Assembly: GCA_964235495.1 (NCBI GenBank)
Contig: CAXSAX010000011.1
Span: 32,303-96,302, forward strand
Direction of reading: 5' to 3'
DNA: 64,000 bases
Source: LMUY01 sp964235495
GTDB lineage: Bacteria > Pseudomonadota > Alphaproteobacteria > Acetobacterales > Acetobacteraceae
Every line of letters starts with the position of its first letter. The first letter of the stretch is position 1. A model generated the notes under the pieces. It was not told where the DNA came from and searched no databases. It was given only the letters and a program-made list of their open reading frames with translations. The position numbers and the translations under genes are program-made. Of this stretch, positions 17,202 through 26,150 are shown piece after piece.

Positions 17202-18695
17202 ATGCGCAAGTTCCTGCTGGCGGGCGTGGCCGTCCTGGCCGCCTCGGCCGCGTCCGCCCCTCCGGCGGCCGCGCAGACGGCGGGCTATGACGACGGCCAG
17301 TCCGCCCCTTCGCAGGGCCAGGTGACGGTGCGGCTGAACGGCCGCTTTCGCTTCTACGCCGACGTGATGCCGACCGACTCGGCACGGACCAGCAACTTCG
17401 CCGCTCCTGCCGCCGCCGCCACCACGGCGATCGGCTCGGCCACCGGCAACACGTCGAATGCCGGGTTCAACCGCTTGGACAATTACGGCTTCCAGGATTA
17501 CGTGCGGCTGTATCCCGGCTTTGACGGCATTGCCGCCAACGGGTTGAAATATGGCGCGTCGATCGAGATTCGGCAGGAGAACAATTTCGGCAGCGGCAAC
17601 GGCGTGTACGGCCCGGCCGGCGCGCAGGTGCGCTTCCAGGGCGGGCTGTACGTGCAGCGCGAGTGGGGCTATCTCGGCGCCGACCAGTACGGCACGCTGC
17701 GCTTCGGCAGCACCGACGACCCGAACAGCCTGTATCTGACGGGCACGCTGGAGAACTTCGACGCGGGCGGGCTGAACGGGGATCTGCCGTTCGCCCTGCC
17801 AGGCGCCGTGCAAGTGACCTGGCCGTTCGCCGACGCCAACTACAACGCCAACAGCTACAGCAGCGACAAGGCGGTATACCTGTCGCCGCAGTACGACGGC
17901 TTTGACTTCGGCGCCTCGTTCGAGCCGAGCACCTCCACCACCGGCGGCATCAACGCCGGCGATTGCGGCCCGACTGCCGCGCCCGGGCAATACATCGCGT
18001 CCGGCAACAGCGTGGCGACGCCGGGCTGCGCCGCGCTCAGCTCGACCAGCACCGGCGACTACACCCGGCGCCGGGACACCTACGAGGCGCTGCTGCGCTA
18101 CCGCGGCGTGTTCGAAGGCGTCTATGGCGTGGCGGCGACCGCGTCGTACCAGGGATCGGGCCGGGTGCACGACAGCGGCATTGCCGGGTCCGCCGCCGAT
18201 CCGAAGCACTTTCCGGAAGACGATTTGAGCGTCGCCGATTTCGGTCTCGCGGTGACGTACGCTGGCGTGGTGGTCGGCGCCAACTACCAGTTCGGGCGCT
18301 ATGGCGGGCAGGGCGGCGCATATGGCGACCTGATCAGCAAGGGCCAGCCGAACTCCTCCGCGCTGCTGCTGGGTGCCAGCTACACGGTCGGGCCGCTGGT
18401 GTTCGGCGCGCACTACCTGCGCTCCTTCACGGAGGGCGACAACCAGACCGCCACCAGCCGCTCGCTGCTCGGCACACCCTACACCGGCCCGGTGATCGGC
18501 GGGCAGCGGTTCGAGGAGGGCGCGGCGGCGGGCGGCACCTACGCGCTGGCCCCCGGGGTGGCGACCTACCTGTCCTACGCCTGGGGCCAGCGCCGGCAGA
18601 ACGGCTTTGACTTCCTAAACGACGTGTCCAACAGCCCCAACAACAACAAGGTGGACAGCTCCGTGCTGGGCGTCGGCACATCGTTCTCCTGGTGA
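17202..18695 (+). CDS. Outer-membrane porin
   Basis: 497 residues with a signal peptide (MRKFLLAGVAVLAASAASA..., cleavage near AAAQ). The mature chain is built of alternating polar/hydrophobic strands rich in Gly, Tyr, Asn and Asp, with repeated features such as VRLNGRFRFYADV, GYLGADQYGTLRFGSTDD and SSVLGVGTSFSW, ending in aromatic Trp as beta-barrel proteins do. This matches alphaproteobacterial general porins. GAGGAGGG precedes the ATG. The stop overlaps folP by four bases (GTGA), an odd coupling of a surface protein with folate synthesis. Confidence 0.9.
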   Translation: MRKFLLAGVAVLAASAASAPPAAAQTAGYDDGQSAPSQGQVTVRLNGRFRFYADVMPTDSARTSNFAAPAAAATTAIGSATGNTSNAGFNRLDNYGFQDYVRLYPGFDGIAANGLKYGASIEIRQENNFGSGNGVYGPAGAQVRFQGGLYVQREWGYLGADQYGTLRFGSTDDPNSLYLTGTLENFDAGGLNGDLPFALPGAVQVTWPFADANYNANSYSSDKAVYLSPQYDGFDFGASFEPSTSTTGGINAGDCGPTAAPGQYIASGNSVATPGCAALSSTSTGDYTRRRDTYEALLRYRGVFEGVYGVAATASYQGSGRVHDSGIAGSAADPKHFPEDDLSVADFGLAVTYAGVVVGANYQFGRYGGQGGAYGDLISKGQPNSSALLLGASYTVGPLVFGAHYLRSFTEGDNQTATSRSLLGTPYTGPVIGGQRFEEGAAAGGTYALAPGVATYLSYAWGQRRQNGFDFLNDVSNSPNNNKVDSSVLGVGTSFSW

Positions 18696-19516
18696 GGGCC
18701 CCGGCAGCCTGGGCCGGCCTGCCGTCCCGCCCGCTGGTCATGGCGGTGCTGAACGTCACCCCGGACAGCTTCAGCGACGGCGGCGACTTCCTCCACCCGG
18801 CGGACGCCATCGCCGCGGGGGAGCGCATGGCCGCCGAGGGCGCCGACATCATCGACATCGGCGGCGAGTCCACCCGGCCCGGCAGCGCCGCCGTGCTGCC
18901 CGAGGAGGAGCGGGCCCGGGTGCTGCCGGTGGTCGCCGGGCTGCGCGGGCTCGGCGTGGCGCTGTCGGTCGACACCCGCAACGCCGCCACCATGGCAGCG
19001 GCCCTGGACGCGGGCGCCGCCATCGTGAACGACGTGTCCGCCGGGAGCCATGACCCGGACTGCCTCGCCCTGCTCGCGGCGCGGGGCTGCCCCGCGGTGC
19101 TGATGCACATGCGCGGCACGCCGGCCACCATGAACGGACTGGCGCAGTACGGCGACGTGGCGGCGGAGGTCACGGCGGAGTTGGCCGCCCGCCTGCGCGC
19201 GGCGGAGGCGGCCGGCGTCGCGCCGGGCCAGGTGGCGCTCGACCCCGGCATCGGGTTTGCCAAGGATGGCGGGCACAACGTGGCGCTGCTGCGCGGGTTG
19301 GGCCAGGTGGCCGCACTCGGCCGGCCGCTGGTGGTGGGGGTGTCGCGCAAGCGGTTCCTGGGCGCGCTGGGCGGCGGTGCGGCGGCGAAGGGGCGGCTGG
19401 GCGGCTCGCTGGCGGCAGCGCTGTTCGCGCTGTCCCGCGGGGCGCGGATACTGCGCGTTCATGATGTCGCGGCTACGGTGGAGGCGGTGCGGGTCTGGCA
19501 GGCCCTGGCCGGCTAG
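18692..19516 (+). CDS. folP: Dihydropteroate synthase
   Basis: 274 residues. It joins 4-aminobenzoate to the pterin pyrophosphate in folate synthesis; the target of sulfonamides. TIM-barrel signatures: LNVTPDSFSDGG, DIGGESTRPGS, VDTRN, NDVSAG, LMHMRGTP, DPGIGFAK and GVSRKRFLG. GTG at 18692 overlaps the porin stop. Followed 40 nt later by glmM, the common folP-glmM order. Confidence 0.97.
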   Translation: MRAPAAWAGLPSRPLVMAVLNVTPDSFSDGGDFLHPADAIAAGERMAAEGADIIDIGGESTRPGSAAVLPEEERARVLPVVAGLRGLGVALSVDTRNAATMAAALDAGAAIVNDVSAGSHDPDCLALLAARGCPAVLMHMRGTPATMNGLAQYGDVAAEVTAELAARLRAAEAAGVAPGQVALDPGIGFAKDGGHNVALLRGLGQVAALGRPLVVGVSRKRFLGALGGGAAAKGRLGGSLAAALFALSRGARILRVHDVAATVEAVRVWQALAG

Positions 19517-19556
19517 GCTAGGAGCGGGTCGTTACAATCGCGGGGTGGGCGTCAGG

Positions 19557-20921
19557 ATGGCAAACGGCAGGCGCCTGTTCGGCACGGATGGCATCCGCGG
19601 CACCGCCAACACGGACCCGATGACGGCCGAGACCGCGCTGCGCCTCGGCCAGGCGGCGGGCCTGCTGTTCGTGCGCGGCAGCCACCGGCACCGGGTGCTG
19701 ATCGGCAAGGACACCCGGCTGTCCGGCTACATGATCGAGCCCGCCCTGGTGGCCGGCTTCGTGGGCGCCGGCATGGACGTGCATTTGGTGGGGCCGCTGC
19801 CCACCCCGGCCATTGCCATGCTGACCCGCTCCATGCGCGCCGACCTGGGCGTGATGATCTCGGCCAGCCACAACCCGTTCGAGGATAACGGCATCAAGCT
19901 GTTCGGCCCGGATGGCTACAAGTTGTCCGACGCGGTGGAGGCCGAAATCGAGGCGCTGATGGCATCCAACCTGTCCGCCCGCATGGCGGCCCCGGCGGCG
20001 CTGGGCCGCGCCTCCCGTCTGACGGACGCGGCCGGGCGCTACATCGAGGGCGCCAAGGCCACCTTCCCGCGCGGGCAGACGCTGGACGGGCTCAAGATCG
20101 TCGTCGATTGCGCGCACGGGGCGGCCTACAAGGTCGCTCCCACCGTGCTGTGGGAGCTGGGCGCCACGGTGATCCCGATGGGCGTCACCCCGGACGGGTT
20201 CAACATTAACCGCGACTGCGGCTCCACCGTGCCGGCGCAGCTGTGCCAGGCGGTGGTGGAGCACGGCGCGGACCTCGGCCTGGCGCTGGACGGCGACGCG
20301 GACCGCCTGCTGCTGTCGGACGAGCGCGGCCGACTGGTGGACGGGGACCAGATTCTGGCGCTGACGGCGCAAAGCTGGCACCGCGCCGGCCGGTTGCGCG
20401 GCGGCGCGGTGGCGGCCACCGTGATGTCCAATCTCGGGCTGGAGCGGTTCCTGGACGGGCAGGGCACGCCGCTGCGCCGCACCGCCGTGGGCGACCGCTA
20501 CGTGATGGAGCGGATGCGGGCGGACGGGCTGAACCTGGGCGGCGAGCAGTCCGGCCACATCATCATGGCCGACTACTCCACCACCGGCGACGGGCTGGTG
20601 GCGGCCTTGCAGGTGCTGGCGGTGCTGGCGGAGCGGCAGTGCCCGGCCAGCGAGGCGTGCCGCCTGTTCGACCCGCTGCCGCAGCGACTGCGCAGCGTGC
20701 GCTTCGCTGGCGGCTCGCCGCTGTCGGACAGCCGGGTGCAGGCGGCCATCGCCAGGGCGGAGGCGAGCCTGGCCGGCACGGGACGCCTGCTGCTGCGCGC
20801 CAGCGGCACCGAGCCGGTGATCCGGGTGATGGCGGAAGGCGAGGACGAGGCGCTGGTCGCCCGGCTGGTGGACGGGTTATGCGCCGCCATCACGGACGTG
20901 GCGCAAGCGCGCGCCGCGTGA
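19557..20921 (+). CDS. glmM: Phosphoglucosamine mutase
   Basis: 454 residues; converts glucosamine-6-phosphate to glucosamine-1-phosphate for peptidoglycan and LPS precursors. The phosphoserine lies in MISASHNPFEDNG, the metal loop is DGDADR, and the sugar loop is GGEQSGH. ATG at 19557 is preceded by CAGG and starts the conserved RLFGTDGIRG. A TTACAAT element in the 40-bp gap may supply an extra promoter, but this is weak. The stop overlaps thiD (GTGA). Confidence 0.97.
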   Translation: MANGRRLFGTDGIRGTANTDPMTAETALRLGQAAGLLFVRGSHRHRVLIGKDTRLSGYMIEPALVAGFVGAGMDVHLVGPLPTPAIAMLTRSMRADLGVMISASHNPFEDNGIKLFGPDGYKLSDAVEAEIEALMASNLSARMAAPAALGRASRLTDAAGRYIEGAKATFPRGQTLDGLKIVVDCAHGAAYKVAPTVLWELGATVIPMGVTPDGFNINRDCGSTVPAQLCQAVVEHGADLGLALDGDADRLLLSDERGRLVDGDQILALTAQSWHRAGRLRGGAVAATVMSNLGLERFLDGQGTPLRRTAVGDRYVMERMRADGLNLGGEQSGHIIMADYSTTGDGLVAALQVLAVLAERQCPASEACRLFDPLPQRLRSVRFAGGSPLSDSRVQAAIARAEASLAGTGRLLLRASGTEPVIRVMAEGEDEALVARLVDGLCAAITDVAQARAA

Positions 20922-21703
20922 TTGCCCGGATTCTGGTGATCGCCGGGTCCGACTCCGGCGGCGGCGCCGGGATTCAGGCGGACATCAAGACCGCCATGGC
21001 GCTCGGCGGCTATGCCTGCACGGCGCTCACGGCGCTGACGGCGCAGGACACGACCGGCGTGCACGGCGTGCATCCCGTGCCGCCGGCCTTCATCCGCCAG
21101 CAGATCGCGGTGGCGCTGCGGGACCCGGGCGCGGACGCCATCAAGACCGGGATGCTGGGCGACGCCGCCACCATCGCCGCCGTGGCTGACGAACTCGATG
21201 GCGTGGTCCTGCCGCTGGTGGTGGACCCGGTGATGGTCGCCAAGGGCGGCGCATCCCTGCTGGACCCGGCGGCGGTCGGCACGCTGCGGGAACGCCTGCT
21301 GCCGCTTGCCGCGGTCATCACCCCCAACCTGCCGGAGGCCGAGCTACTGGCAGGAATGGCGATCCCGGACCTGGCCGCCATGCACCGCGCGGTCGAGGCC
21401 CTGCTGCGGCTCGGCGTGCCGGCGGTGCTGCTCAAGGGCGGCCACGGCGCGGGCGGGACGGTGACGGACCTGCTCGGCATGGCGTTCGGCACGCTGGCGT
21501 TCGAGCACCCGCGCCAGGCAACCCGGCATACCCACGGCACCGGCTGCACGATGGCCACGGCCGTGGCGGTGGGCTTGGCGGGCGGCCTGGCCCTGCCGGC
21601 GGCGGTGGAGCGGGCGTGCCGCTACGTGCAGGCGGCGCTGGCGGCGGCGCCGGGACTCGGAGTGGGGCATGGGCCGCTGGGGCATGGCGTCGCCATCAAG
21701 TAG
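20918..21703 (+). CDS. thiD: Hydroxymethylpyrimidine/phosphomethylpyrimidine kinase
   Basis: 261 residues of ribokinase fold. It phosphorylates HMP and HMP-P for thiamine synthesis. GSDSGGGAGIQADIKT binds the substrate, and the catalytic base motif is THGTGCT. GTG at 20918 overlaps the glmM stop. No other thi genes are nearby and no TPP riboswitch is seen, so it is probably expressed with glmM. Its stop codon runs straight into the multi-hairpin repeat. Confidence 0.94.
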   Translation: MIARILVIAGSDSGGGAGIQADIKTAMALGGYACTALTALTAQDTTGVHGVHPVPPAFIRQQIAVALRDPGADAIKTGMLGDAATIAAVADELDGVVLPLVVDPVMVAKGGASLLDPAAVGTLRERLLPLAAVITPNLPEAELLAGMAIPDLAAMHRAVEALLRLGVPAVLLKGGHGAGGTVTDLLGMAFGTLAFEHPRQATRHTHGTGCTMATAVAVGLAGGLALPAAVERACRYVQAALAAAPGLGVGHGPLGHGVAIK

Positions 21704-21820
21704 CAGGGCCCTGCCCTGCACCCGGAAGGGGACACGTCCCCTTCACCCCTGATAATCATAACAGGTGTCCAGAGAACTTCGTCCTCTGGTGGGGTTTGGG
21801 GCAAAGCCCCAAGCTTCGCT
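21703..21820. repeat. Dispersed multi-hairpin repeat, copy 1
   Basis: Four hairpins in a row: A at 21703-21719 (GCAGGGC/GCCCTGC), B at 21725-21744 (GAAGGGGAC/GTCCCCTTC), C at 21769-21789 (CCAGAG.../...CTCTGG) and D about 21791-21810 (GGGGTTTGGGGC/GCCCC). The same order recurs at 32,083-32,210 with changes that keep base pairing. Here it separates the convergent thiD and hydrolase genes, where it could act as a two-way terminator. Confidence 0.85.
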
Positions 21821-22637
21821 AACGCAGCGCCTCTATCGCCGCCCGCACCAGCAACCCGTCCGCCCGCCGCAACTCCTCGATGATCGTGAAATGGTCGGTT
21901 CCCGCCACGGGCAGCAGCGCTCCCGGCCAATGTGCCGCCGCCCGCAGCGCGTGCAGGTCGCGGCTGTCCGCCACCAGGGGCGGCAGCTCGGCCGTGCCGT
22001 AAGCGATGGCGAGCGTCTTGGCCACCGGCGGCAGCCGCAGCGGCGACAGCGCCGCCACCTCGCCGTCGGTCAGCCGCAGCGCGTCGTTCAGGTACGTGTC
22101 GCGCAACGGCCCCAGCTCATAGACGCCGGAGATCGCCAGCCCCGCCGCGACCCGGGGATGGCCGAGCGCCATGGCCGTCAGATGGCCGCCGGCGGACCAG
22201 CCGGACAGCAGCACCGGGCCGGCCACGCCGTGCTCCGCGCCGTGCGCGCCGAGCCAGTCCAGCGCCGCGTGGATTTCGGCGGTGATCGCCGTCAGGGTGG
22301 CCTCGGGCGCCAAAGTGTAGCCGGGCAGCGCCACCGACCAGCCATGGGCGCGCAGCCCCTCGCCAAGGCAGCAGAACTCCGCGGCCCGGTTGCGCTGCCA
22401 GTAGCCGCCATGGATGAACACGAAGCAGGGCGCGGCCGGGTCAAGGCCTGGAAAGATGTCCCAGCGCTGCCGCTCTCCCGCGCCGTAGGACACGTCCAGC
22501 GAGCCTGGCCAGGCGGCGCGGCAGGCGGCGGATGCGGCGATGCGGGCCGCGTTCAGCGCGGGGCTGTCCGGCACGGCGGCGCTGTTGTTGTAGGCGGCGT
22601 CCCGCTTCGCGCGGGTCATTCGGCTCCATGAGTCCAT
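21819..22637 (-). CDS. Alpha/beta hydrolase, arylformamidase-like
   Basis: 272 residues. The oxyanion motif HGGYWQR, nucleophile elbow GWSAGG and C-terminal GTDHF give the Ser-Asp-His triad of the kynurenine-formamidase/esterase type. Other tryptophan-degradation genes are absent, so the substrate is uncertain. The ATG at 22637 is preceded by GGGAGCAGG. It follows gspK at 20 nt and may be the last gene of the phosphoesterase-gspK transcript. Confidence 0.87.
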   Translation of the reverse strand: MDSWSRMTRAKRDAAYNNSAAVPDSPALNAARIAASAACRAAWPGSLDVSYGAGERQRWDIFPGLDPAAPCFVFIHGGYWQRNRAAEFCCLGEGLRAHGWSVALPGYTLAPEATLTAITAEIHAALDWLGAHGAEHGVAGPVLLSGWSAGGHLTAMALGHPRVAAGLAISGVYELGPLRDTYLNDALRLTDGEVAALSPLRLPPVAKTLAIAYGTAELPPLVADSRDLHALRAAAHWPGALLPVAGTDHFTIIEELRRADGLLVRAAIEALR

Positions 22638-22657
22638 CGTCCTGCTCCCTTGCGGCG

Positions 22658-23455
22658 CTAGTTCTGTCGCACGGGCAGGGCCTCCCACAACAGGGTTTCG
22701 TACAGCCGTTTCGCCTCATCCTGCCCCAGGGCCACCACGGCGTGGCGGACGAAGCGGCTGCCGTCCGCTCCTTGCGCATCCGCCGTGATGTCCAGCACGC
22801 TGGGCCGTGGCTCGGCGGCGGGCGGCTCGCCGCCACCCAGGCTGCGCAGGGCGTCGCGCACCACAGGGTCCGCCTGCGCGGTGTTCAGCGGGCCCGGCGC
22901 GAACACCGACAGGTGCGGGCGCAAGGCGGCCAGCAGCGCGGGCGTCATGCCCATCACCAGGCCGACCTCGCCCACGCTGGCGAAGGCCTGGCCGGTCGGC
23001 GCGGCGGGCTGCCCGGCGGCGCGGTAGCGGGCCGTGACCTGCTCCCGCGTGCCCGGCGCGTGCCACTCGACGATCGCCGTCGCGATGGCGGCGGCCCGTT
23101 GCGCGTCGGCCCCGGCGGCGGTCAGCAGCGCCGCCATCAGCGCCGGCGGGGCGAAGTTGGGGTTGAGCAACCGGTTCTCGTCCCTGATGCGCAGGGTGAT
23201 GGCGTAGCGGCCAAAGGGCAGGGCGCGGGGCCGCCCGTCGGCCGCCCAGGCGCGGGCGGGCGCATCCGCCATGTGGAACACCGCGGCAGCGACGCCAGCG
23301 TCGGCCGCCGCCTCCGCCGCCGCGGCCCGGCGGATGTTGCCGGCAAGCTGCGTGTCGCTGCGGCCGGCCAGGGTAATGCCGGTCGCCAGCAGCGCCAGCA
23401 GCACCACCGACCACAGCACGATCAACAGCGCGAAGCCGCGTGGGTGGGGCGCCAT
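22658..23455 (-). CDS. gspK: Type II secretion minor pseudopilin GspK
   Basis: 265 residues. The N-terminus MAPHPRG then FALLIVLWSVVLLALLA is a prepilin leader cut after Gly7 followed by the hydrophobic helix; lack of Glu at position 5 of the mature chain is typical of GspK, the tip subunit. The long globular domain has DENRLLNPNFAP and a SVGEVGLVMGMTP segment as in GspK. Its ATG abuts the stop of the upstream secreted phosphoesterase (TGAATG). The other gsp genes are 6-11 kb away at 29.6-34.3 kb. Confidence 0.88.
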   Translation of the reverse strand: MAPHPRGFALLIVLWSVVLLALLATGITLAGRSDTQLAGNIRRAAAAEAAADAGVAAAVFHMADAPARAWAADGRPRALPFGRYAITLRIRDENRLLNPNFAPPALMAALLTAAGADAQRAAAIATAIVEWHAPGTREQVTARYRAAGQPAAPTGQAFASVGEVGLVMGMTPALLAALRPHLSVFAPGPLNTAQADPVVRDALRSLGGGEPPAAEPRPSVLDITADAQGADGSRFVRHAVVALGQDEAKRLYETLLWEALPVRQN

Positions 23456-25456
23456 TCAGTGTGGGAAGCTGGACGGGCGCGGGTTGAAGTCGGGCGGGAT
23501 CGGCTCGGCATAGCCCTGCTGCACGTCCACTGGCGTGAGGCCGAGCGCGTGGCAGCCCTGGCCGCCGTAGTGCGGCAGGCTGTCCACCAGCTCCGGCGGC
23601 ACCAGCGCATAGGCGGCGGGGATCGGCGGCGCCTGGCCGAGCAGGCGGGCGGGATCGAAGCCGGAGAGCAGGTCGCCCGTGCCTGGCGTGCGGTCGTCAT
23701 GCGGGCCGAGGTTGGTTTGAGGCGCGCCGCCGGTGGCGAAGCGGGGATCCTGGCCGGCGAGGCGCGCTTGCAGCTCGTCCGGCAGGTCGGCCAGCGGGGG
23801 CAGGCCGAACAACGCGTCGATCAGCTTGATGACCGAGTTATGGTCGCCTTCCTCGCGGGAGGTGGCGTGGGCCCGGGCGAAGGGGGAGAGCAGGATCAGC
23901 GGGATGCGCGGCCCGCGTGACAGCGGCAGGCCCGCGGGGTCGAAGGACAGGATGCGCGGCGGTACATGGTCGTAATCGCCCTCGCTCTCGTCGTAGGTGA
24001 TGATGACGGCGCTCTGGCCCCAGTACGGGCTGCCGGCGATGGCGTTGACCTCGCGGGCGACTAGCGCCTCAGAAATCTCGGAGTCAGAATAAGCCGGATG
24101 GTCGTCGTCTCCCAGGAACTGCTGCTCGACGATGGCGGCCTCGTTATGCTCCGGCGATCCGGCGGGATGGCGGTTCGTGTTGAAGGCGGGCCGCAGCCCG
24201 GCGACGTTGCCGTAGCCGCCGCGCACATAGATCACCCCGCCGCCCGGGGGCAGGCGGGCCTGCGACATGTCATCAAAGAAGTTACCTAGCCCTTTCATGT
24301 TGCTGGTCATCTGCGGATTATTGGACACGTAGCCGAAATACTGCGCGCCGTTGTGGTGGCCGACATAGCTGGCGTGGCTGGCAGTGTCCGTGTCGGTCCC
24401 CTCGTGGCCGTAGCCCTCCTGATACCAGCGCCATGCCACGGGCGGGCGTTGCAGGCCGGCGATGGCGGGCACGTCCTGCGCCACGTCCGCCAGGTCTGTG
24501 TCGGGTTTGGCGTCGGATTCAGCGATGTGCGGCAAGTCCCGCCCCGCCAGGGTGAGCGGCAGGCTGGCGAAGGTCAGGCTCTGCGCCACGGCGCTGTAGC
24601 TCCCAGCGGCGTCCGGCTTGCCGCTGGTCTCGCGCAGCGTGTTGGCCGGCTGACGTTGCGCCCCCGCGGTGGCGTCCGCCGCCGAGCCCCAGAACGGGAT
24701 CGGGTCGCCCGTGACCGGGAGGGCGGTGCCGATGGCCTCCGGGTGCTTGACCCACTGCGTCTCGCCGACCTGGCCGGAGATCATGGCGATGGCGTTGGGC
24801 GTGGAGGGTCCGATGGTGGTCTGGAAGATGTTGTCGAACAGGGTAAAACGGGCGGCGTAGTTCCACAGCAGCGGGACGGTGTCGCAATCCTCGTAGGCCA
24901 TCGCCAACTCGCCAAACTGGTGAGCCTTCAGCGAGGGAACGGGGGCGCCGGCGGGGCTGTACTTGGCTTCCTCCACGCGGGCGAAACGGTCCATGCGGGG
25001 CACGCCGTCCACCAAGTCCATCTTGGCGGCCATGCGGGCGTGGCTGTGGTCCACGTCGTCGAGGTCGGCGGCGTGCTGCGCCGGGCCGATGCGGAACGGC
25101 CGTTGCACGCCGTCCGTGCCGTCCGTGTTGGTGAGAGGCTGCTCGAAGCCGGGGGTGTCGGCGGGGCTGCGCGGGCGCAGGCCGTCCGAGAACAGGCCGT
25201 TGGCGCCGGGGAAGCTGCCGAAGTAGCTGTCGAAGGAGCGGTTCTCCTGGAACAGCACGAACACGTAGCGCACCCGGCGGCGCAGCGCGGCCACCAATTC
25301 GTCGCGGGGGAGCGCCGGGTCCTGCGCCGGGTCGGCGTAGTAGGCGGCATACGGACTGCCGGCCTGCAATGGCTGGCCGATGACGGGCTGCGCGCGGGCG
25401 AACGGGCCGCAGCAGGCGGCGAGGGTGGAGCAGGCGAGAAGCATCGAGCGGATCAT
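23456..25456 (-). CDS. Secreted phosphoesterase (phospholipase C / acid phosphatase family)
   Basis: 666 residues. The N-terminus carries an export signal; residues 12-15 (LAAC) could be a lipobox, or signal peptidase I may cut after ARA22. Family signatures: VLFQENRSFDSYFGSF near residue 60, TTIGPSTPNAIAMISG, then VIITYDESEGDYDHVPP, GPRIPLILLSPFA and EGDHNSVIKLID, with Asp/Glu/His/Asn metal ligands. It hydrolyses phosphoester bonds, perhaps phospholipids, outside the cytoplasm. It is directly followed by gspK, so it may be a type II secretion substrate. Confidence 0.9.
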   Translation of the reverse strand: MIRSMLLACSTLAACCGPFARAQPVIGQPLQAGSPYAAYYADPAQDPALPRDELVAALRRRVRYVFVLFQENRSFDSYFGSFPGANGLFSDGLRPRSPADTPGFEQPLTNTDGTDGVQRPFRIGPAQHAADLDDVDHSHARMAAKMDLVDGVPRMDRFARVEEAKYSPAGAPVPSLKAHQFGELAMAYEDCDTVPLLWNYAARFTLFDNIFQTTIGPSTPNAIAMISGQVGETQWVKHPEAIGTALPVTGDPIPFWGSAADATAGAQRQPANTLRETSGKPDAAGSYSAVAQSLTFASLPLTLAGRDLPHIAESDAKPDTDLADVAQDVPAIAGLQRPPVAWRWYQEGYGHEGTDTDTASHASYVGHHNGAQYFGYVSNNPQMTSNMKGLGNFFDDMSQARLPPGGGVIYVRGGYGNVAGLRPAFNTNRHPAGSPEHNEAAIVEQQFLGDDDHPAYSDSEISEALVAREVNAIAGSPYWGQSAVIITYDESEGDYDHVPPRILSFDPAGLPLSRGPRIPLILLSPFARAHATSREEGDHNSVIKLIDALFGLPPLADLPDELQARLAGQDPRFATGGAPQTNLGPHDDRTPGTGDLLSGFDPARLLGQAPPIPAAYALVPPELVDSLPHYGGQGCHALGLTPVDVQQGYAEPIPPDFNPRPSSFPH

Positions 25457-25523
25457 GGTGTCCTCGACTGGGTGCGGGCTTGCTGAACCGTCAGAACGGC
25501 AGCGTCGGCTCATGAAAGACGTG

Positions 25524-26096
25524 CTACTCGTGCGCAGCGCCCGCCAACCAGGCGAGCAAGACGCCAACATGCTGATCAGGCGGGAAAACCGGGTAGAAGC
25601 AATGACTGATCCGACCGTCATCGACAACCAGCGTGCAGCGTTTCAAAAGCGTCATTCCGCTGGTCCTGAAGGTCGGTAGACCCACGGCATCGGCCCATGC
25701 CAGCTTTTCGTCGGACAAAAGCGGGAAAGGCAGATGCAGCCGGCTTGCCGCTTCGAGTTGGTAGGCCGTGTCTTGCGTCGAAAGGCCGTAAAGCTGGCTC
25801 ACTCCTCGCTGTTTCAGGTCAGTGAAATGATCCCTGAACGCACATGACTGTGGCGAGCATCCGCGTGCGCCGGGGATCATGTCCCATCCATCGGGATTGG
25901 GCACTCCTGGACGTCCCGTTCTTGGGTAGGCATAGACCACGGTTCGCCCGCGGCAGGCGGAAAGGTCGATGTTTTGGCCGTTTGTGGCTGGAAGCGCGAT
26001 GGGCGGGAAGCTCAACCCAGGGAGATGATCGGCTTTTCCGTCGTCGGCGGGCATCGGGATTTTTGACCAGTCGGGCCGGTCCACGCCGTTGTCCAA
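25524..26096 (-). CDS. AhpC/TSA family peroxiredoxin
   Basis: 190 residues from TTG at 26096, chosen because AGGAGG lies 6 nt upstream; a longer GTG start at 26135 would bury that site. The thioredoxin-fold core shows VVYAYPRTGRPG, then ARGCSPQSCAFRDHF with two cysteines five apart, and FPLLSDEKLAWADAVGLP. It reduces peroxides. The GC content is somewhat lower than neighbours. It is 67 nt upstream of the phosphoesterase and may be separately transcribed. Confidence 0.9.
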   Translation of the reverse strand: MDNGVDRPDWSKIPMPADDGKADHLPGLSFPPIALPATNGQNIDLSACRGRTVVYAYPRTGRPGVPNPDGWDMIPGARGCSPQSCAFRDHFTDLKQRGVSQLYGLSTQDTAYQLEAASRLHLPFPLLSDEKLAWADAVGLPTFRTSGMTLLKRCTLVVDDGRISHCFYPVFPPDQHVGVLLAWLAGAAHE

Positions 26097-26150
26097 GGCA
26101 GGCCTCCTATCGCCTTTGAGTGTCGCTGATATCACAGGCGAGCCTCTCGC

